From JAEUSG01 sp964590225 (GTDB taxonomy: Bacteria; Fibrobacterota; OXYB2-FULL-49-7; JAEUSG01), in NCBI GenBank assembly GCA_964590225.1, contig CAZPWS010000049.1, forward strand, positions 1 through 24,386: 24,386 bases of DNA, given 5' to 3'. The position numbers and the translations under genes are program-made. A model generated the notes under the pieces. The model saw only the letters and a program-made list of their open reading frames with translations. It was not told the DNA's origin and did not search any database. Shown piece after piece: positions 20,417 to 24,386 of the stretch. Positions within the stretch are counted from its first letter, which is position 1; the number at the start of each line of letters is the position of its first letter.

Positions 20417-21302
20417 GAAGATTAATTTTGATTTTAGAAATAATATTCTTTAATCTCATTTTTAAATAAAAGAATTTGATTCTTCTCATTGCAAGGCGAT
20501 TTTCTTTGATCTCTGAAGGAAATACGATAACTTTATTATGATTAATCTCAGTTTTGTAATCGTTGTCATTAAACTTATGCTCGCCTGTACCATCTGTGCC
20601 TATGTTAGTTGAATAGGATAGGGAAGGATTAAGGCAAAGCCCTTTATTTTCAAAAATAGTTGCATACCAAAAAATAGCCCATGTGTTTAAAAGCCCTTTG
20701 TTATTAGCGTCTATCTGTGACCAAAAATTGTAGTAACCGTCAATATTAAAGCGTCGCTTTTTTGATTTGTTCCATGTAGAATTAAGTTCATCTGGATTTT
20801 TTTTGAAATGTTCCCAGCGGTCAGACCATGTCGCCCAACCCCAACAGCTCATTTTTCTCATGAAGTATAACTCGGGCAAACCGTGGGTTGAAATTGGGTA
20901 GTTCCATCCGCTAATATGCCACACTTTTTTTTCATCACGATATTTATCAAGTGCCTTATTCATATAGTCGAGGAAATATTCACTCACAACTATATCGTCT
21001 TCGAGTACTATGGCCTTTCCATATTCCTTTACGGTTTTTGTAACACCTTCAATAATGTTGCCTGCAAGTCCAATATTACGATCTCTCATAACTACTGAGA
21101 TGGTTCTAAACCCGCTAACGGATTCGATTATGCTTCGGGTTTTTTTAACATCATCTTCATGTTCTTTCTTTTTAGGTGCATCAGAATATATGATGATATC
21201 TGAAGATGGAGCTTCACTATTCATTAACAAACTTTTTATAACTTGCGCAGTATGAAGGGGGCGATTATATGTAAAAAGAACTATTGGTGAGCAGTTATTC
21301 AT
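20409..21302 (-). CDS. glycosyltransferase, GT2-like (GT-A fold)
   Basis: The 297-residue protein begins PIVLFTYNRPLHTAQVIKSL (nucleotide-binding start), then DIIIYSDAPKK, VVMRDRNIGLAGNIIEGV and AIVLEDDIVVSEYFLDYMNK, where EDD is the D-x-D-like metal site. FMRKMSCWGWATWSDRW is typical of this family of cytoplasmic sugar transferases. Its C-terminus is basic. ATGA overlap with the preceding GT4 gene indicates translational coupling. Sugar and acceptor cannot be told. Confidence 0.8.
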   Translation of the reverse strand: MNNCSPIVLFTYNRPLHTAQVIKSLLMNSEAPSSDIIIYSDAPKKKEHEDDVKKTRSIIESVSGFRTISVVMRDRNIGLAGNIIEGVTKTVKEYGKAIVLEDDIVVSEYFLDYMNKALDKYRDEKKVWHISGWNYPISTHGLPELYFMRKMSCWGWATWSDRWEHFKKNPDELNSTWNKSKKRRFNIDGYYNFWSQIDANNKGLLNTWAIFWYATIFENKGLCLNPSLSYSTNIGTDGTGEHKFNDNDYKTEINHNKVIVFPSEIKENRLAMRRIKFFYLKMRLKNIISKIKINLHV

Positions 21303-22426
21303 TTAGATAATAACGACAACAATCGTCTGTTTAGTTGCTTGGAAATTATTGAGTATGAGAAATAATGTTTAATTCTAATATGACCGCTCTTGGCAATAGT
21401 GTCTGGCCATGTCGTCATTGCTCTCATTAGACAGGAAATCTCTTCTTCTTTATTTTCAGACTTATGCATCAATCCATCTTTTCCATTGTTTGTCATGTCA
21501 ATTATTGAGTCCATGCGAGAAGCTATTAAAAGTGAGCCGAAATACATTGCCTCAGCAGCAACAAGACCAAAGCTTTCCCATCTTGAAGGAAGTGCGAATA
21601 TTTTAGCTTTCATATAATGTTTATAAAGTAATTCCCTGTCGTGCAGTTCGCCAACATATTCAACGCTTTGAGCAACTTCTCCATTAGATTTTTTCCAGTT
21701 TTCAAACCATTCAACAAACTCATCGGCCATGCTACCAACAAGAACAAGTTTCCATTTTTTAAGTATCTCCGGAGCGAGACAAGACCACGCTTCAAGCAAC
21801 AATTCGGTGTTTTTTTGCGGCATGCCCAGACGGCCAACGGTAAGTACAATATTTTCTTTATTCGCAATTATGTTATCTATGTCAATTTCAGGTCCATCGA
21901 ATCCTGATGGCATATACAATAATTTCTTGTTTATTTTTTTAAAATAATCGCCTACCTGTTTAATAACTCCTGTTGTTTCGGCGGTAAAGAATGCGATTGG
22001 TGAGAATTTGAATAGATGTGTTCCCCACCACTTAAAGTTTTTGGAAATTTTATCAGCAGCACGGCTGTCCATATCCAATTTAAGGAAGATTACAGCTTTG
22101 GGGTTACATATATGCACTATCCAACTAAGAATAGCCGTTTCCGGTACAAACTGATGCAGATTTATTACATCATATCTAAATGGATGGGTAAAAATATAAA
22201 AGGCCATTTTAAGAAATTTATAGAATCTATGCTCAGTTTTACCTAAAGAAACAAGAGAAATGTTTTTTTGATTGTAAGGGTCTTTTATAAGGATATTATC
22301 CGGCTGACAAAAGACAATATCAACAAACCATCCATGGTTTTTTGCAAGGGTAGCAGGAATTAAACAAACATCTTTATGGAGTACAACTGGCCTAACTTTA
22401 GGAAAAAGATTAAGATATCTTAACAT
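21299..22426 (-). CDS. glycosyltransferase, GT4 family
   Basis: The 375-residue GT-B protein has an N-domain with INLHQFVPETAILSWIVHIC and a C-domain with NIVLTVGRLGMPQKNTELLL, WKLVLVGSMADEFVEWF, VEYVGELHDRELLYKHYMKA and ALPSRWESFGLVAAEAMYFG. This is the canonical GT4 E-x7-E (E in WESFG to E in AAEA). It starts 2 bases after the MaoC/SDR stop (TGACATG), so it belongs to the same transcript. The role is to add one sugar of the repeat or core; specificity unknown. Confidence 0.85.
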   Translation of the reverse strand: MLRYLNLFPKVRPVVLHKDVCLIPATLAKNHGWFVDIVFCQPDNILIKDPYNQKNISLVSLGKTEHRFYKFLKMAFYIFTHPFRYDVINLHQFVPETAILSWIVHICNPKAVIFLKLDMDSRAADKISKNFKWWGTHLFKFSPIAFFTAETTGVIKQVGDYFKKINKKLLYMPSGFDGPEIDIDNIIANKENIVLTVGRLGMPQKNTELLLEAWSCLAPEILKKWKLVLVGSMADEFVEWFENWKKSNGEVAQSVEYVGELHDRELLYKHYMKAKIFALPSRWESFGLVAAEAMYFGSLLIASRMDSIIDMTNNGKDGLMHKSENKEEEISCLMRAMTTWPDTIAKSGHIRIKHYFSYSIISKQLNRRLLSLLSK

Positions 22427-22427
22427 G

Positions 22428-23876
22428 TCACTTGCATTCAGGAAAGAGCAACCTAAGATTGCTTAAGATTGTTTCTACCGCATCTTGATTAGAAACAGCA
22501 AACAAACTAGCGGTTTGATCTGTAGCCAATCTTGGCAATCGAGGAGTTATAACTTTCAAATCCGATCTAGTCTTTTCCAAAAAGCGGCACAACTGTTCCC
22601 CGGCAGCTTTGACAGCAGCATATTCACCCATATTCGAGGGCATTTCATCAATAGCTACTGTGGAAGGATATAATATTTTAGAAATATTGACGCCATCTTT
22701 GCTCAATGCTTCAACAACATTAATAAATCCCTTAATGTAATAATTAGAGAAAACATCATAAAGAGAGAGATTAAAAACACCTTGTGCTGCCACAAAAATG
22801 GGTGGTGTTGCAAAGTAATAAAGCGACACTTTTTTATCACTTTTACCTATAAGGTTTTTAATCGAAAACATTTCTGGAGTGAGGACATTTAAACAAGTAC
22901 TAACAGCGCTACCTTTATCGCTTTTTATTTCTTCAACAATTCGCTCAGCTTCGACTTTTCCTTGATTGTATGTTATAATGACATCAGCGCCACCGGCGGC
23001 AAGGAGTTTTGCCGTGACTTCTCCTAAACCACGGGAACCACCAACAACTAACGCTGTTTGGTTTGCAAATTCTCCAGGAGTTACCCTTGCTTTGGCCTCT
23101 TTGAAACTGATTTGTTTGGGGGATGTAGGACGCAGGAAAACGGTTATTGTACCATTCAAGCTGACCGATTCAATATGAATTAGCGCAAATGACAAACGAG
23201 AATCTGATTCTGTTACTTCAAATGAGAGTTTATGTGTAATGTCTTCAGTGCAATTTTTGAAATTTACATCTAATGAAGCAAATATAGAATTAAGGCCGGG
23301 GCATTCCATGCCAACCAATCGAGAAAATGACAAGATTTGAGCAATTTGAAGGTGTGGTATTTTGTCCACAAGCACTGGAAAGAGATTTTTGGCTACGCTT
23401 ACATCCAATGATAGTTGTAAAGTGCCTTTAGCAGATGCGATGCTCTCGATATCATAAACATTACATTCTTTTTTAGAGATATTTATGCCATTCGATAGAA
23501 CTGATTCTTTTCCTTTGTTTTTTCTGTCCTGCCAAACAATAGAGAAGCTGGCAATTACGGATGTTGCGGCTATTAAATCTATTTCGACAGATTGTGAAGA
23601 TTCATTTTTTATTAAATACTGAACTTCTTCGTTAATGCCAAGAGCACCCTTGAAATCGGCCAGGATGTGTTTAATTTCCAATGGATTTGATTTGTTGCTG
23701 AGATAACCATTCAGAGACCACATTAACATGTGAATGCCATGAACTATTGGACGACCGAACATAGATCTTCGGGCATTGAAAGGATCAATATGTATTGGAT
23801 TGAAATCACCTGATAGCAATGCAAAAGCGTTTTGATCTTCGAGAGTAAAAGTTTTTCTCATATTAGTTTTTAGCAT
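22428..23876 (-). CDS. MaoC/hotdog plus short-chain dehydrogenase fusion
   Basis: The 482-residue protein has three parts. Residues 1-130 are a MaoC-like hotdog with LLSGDFNPIHIDPFNARRSM and FGRPIVHGIHMLMWSL, the Asp and His of an R-hydratase site. Residues about 150-265 look like a second hotdog or acyl-enzyme half (QIAQILSFSRLVGMECPGL). Residues about 270-482 are a short-chain dehydrogenase with TALVVGGSRGLGEVTAKLLA (GGxxGxG) and STVAIDEMPSNMGEYAAVKA, the YxxxK catalytic pair. Such a protein could reduce and dehydrate, or hydrate, an acyl chain, for example making a 3-hydroxyacyl group for an amino-sugar. It is the first gene of the minus operon. No strong ribosome site is visible. Confidence 0.8.
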   Translation of the reverse strand: MLKTNMRKTFTLEDQNAFALLSGDFNPIHIDPFNARRSMFGRPIVHGIHMLMWSLNGYLSNKSNPLEIKHILADFKGALGINEEVQYLIKNESSQSVEIDLIAATSVIASFSIVWQDRKNKGKESVLSNGINISKKECNVYDIESIASAKGTLQLSLDVSVAKNLFPVLVDKIPHLQIAQILSFSRLVGMECPGLNSIFASLDVNFKNCTEDITHKLSFEVTESDSRLSFALIHIESVSLNGTITVFLRPTSPKQISFKEAKARVTPGEFANQTALVVGGSRGLGEVTAKLLAAGGADVIITYNQGKVEAERIVEEIKSDKGSAVSTCLNVLTPEMFSIKNLIGKSDKKVSLYYFATPPIFVAAQGVFNLSLYDVFSNYYIKGFINVVEALSKDGVNISKILYPSTVAIDEMPSNMGEYAAVKAAGEQLCRFLEKTRSDLKVITPRLPRLATDQTASLFAVSNQDAVETILSNLRLLFPECK

Positions 23877-24386
23877 TATACTTTGACACCGAGACTAAAA
23901 TAAGTAATTCCCCTCAAAATCAGCAACGGTCCCCGATACTCATTCATAGCGCTGCCTTCGAGAACCTCAGGCAGCGGTGTGTGTGGCTCTAAAAGGCAGC
24001 GCGGTGGCTGAGGCACTCGAAGCCACCGCGTAAATTGTATCGAGACCGATATTCCCCGCCCTATTATCCCAAGTTACGCAACAGAAGGCGCGCATAGCGC
24101 CGAACTGTTTGCATTACTTGGGGTTATCCCGTCTATGAAATTTTTTCTAATGCAAAGTCTGGGATTATGGATTTTTGTTAAGCGGTAGAACTACACAGTC
24201 ATATACGCTGGATTTTTTTATGTCTAAGCTCATTTTATTTTTACAAAAAACCAAATATTTATCACTTCCTGAAAATACCTTATTCACCATAAAATCTCAG
24301 CAACGGTTCCCGATACTCAGGGTATCACCCGCACCCAACTTTGGGGGTACCCAAATGCCCGTAGTAGGGGTTCGCCATGGCGAACC
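23877..24386. other. non-coding end of window: hairpins, direct repeat, palindrome edge
   Basis: I see no gene. The stretch should contain the promoter of the minus operon near 23,880-23,950. It has stem-loops at 23950-23976 (CGCTGCC/GGCAGCG, relative of the composite repeat), 24000-24030 (CGCGGTGGCT with an 11-base loop) and 24068-24122 (imperfect, CCCAAGTTACGCAACAG against CTGTTTGCATTACTTGGG, with an inner GGCGC/GCGCC). It also holds a 22-base direct repeat at 23921 and 24298. The last 22 bases are the palindrome seen at 5315. Confidence 0.65.
23921..24319. repeat. 22-base direct repeat pair flanking stem-loops
   Basis: CAGCAACGGTCCCCGATACT followed by CA at 23921-23942 recurs at 24298-24319 with one change (C to T). 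The two copies enclose about 355 bases that include the 24000-24030 and 24068-24122 stem-loops. The layout could be a small non-autonomous mobile element or just two copies of a dispersed repeat. Confidence 0.65.

Noticed and set aside
23877..24386. A tRNA or other structured RNA gene among the hairpins
   Set aside because: I found no cloverleaf, T-loop or other conserved RNA signature; the stems look like dispersed repeats.

Overview
The window reads as a chromosomal segment of a Gram-negative-type, AT-rich bacterium. The genes look roughly one-third G+C, while the intergenic repeats are much richer in G+C. I cannot name the species. The heavy load of toxin-antitoxin (TA) modules, the GC-rich hairpin repeats and the radical-SAM/cobalamin enzyme suit an environmental, probably anaerobic lineage (for example Desulfobacterota, Chlorobi/Ignavibacteria-like, Nitrospirota or Brocadiales), but that is inference only.

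Region 1 (about 1-6,980, nearly all minus strand) is an island of small TA-type modules and their wreckage: HEPN/MNT, two identical parE/antitoxin pairs, DUF433 with a DUF5615 (PIN-like) toxin, MNT with a HepT-like toxin, DUF5678 with a retropepsin-like protease, a ParE with a PF09720-type antitoxin, DUF4160/DUF2442 remnants and a TumE/TumA-like pair. Several genes are broken. The HepT-like gene has two in-frame stops, the DUF5615 gene has one, two DUF2442 genes are cut short, and TumE is 3'-truncated. The antitoxin-side partners I can recognise are open. A 650-bp block containing the parE pair plus the 5' end of a HEPN gene is duplicated 4,911 bp apart and has cut into its neighbours. Copies of a GC-rich composite hairpin sit between modules.

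Region 2 (6,987-18,079) is a glycan locus. A GT-C-like membrane protein on the minus strand diverges from a tightly overlapping plus-strand operon: ATP-grasp ligase, polyisoprenyl-phosphate glycosyltransferase (ArnC/DPM1-like), sugar N-formyltransferase-like protein, methyltransferase, B12-binding radical SAM enzyme, CapA-like metallophosphatase, two SMR/ArnE-ArnF-like small membrane proteins and a second methyltransferase. After a gap holding GC-rich hairpins comes a clear WecE-type sugar aminotransferase. Together these resemble a rebuilt Arn-type pathway: aminate and formylate a sugar, load it on undecaprenyl phosphate, flip it with a small heterodimer and transfer it with a GT-C enzyme. 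Several unexpected enzymes are added.

Region 3 (18,069-23,876, minus strand) is a second, convergent operon with overlapping or nearly abutting genes. In transcription order it holds a MaoC/hotdog/short-chain dehydrogenase fusion, a GT4 glycosyltransferase, a GT2-like glycosyltransferase, a 131-residue unknown protein, another GT4 and a zinc-ribbon methyltransferase. It probably builds and decorates the same surface glycan. The last 500 bases (23,877-24,386) hold no gene I can support, only hairpins, a direct repeat and the edge of a palindrome also found at 5,315-5,350.
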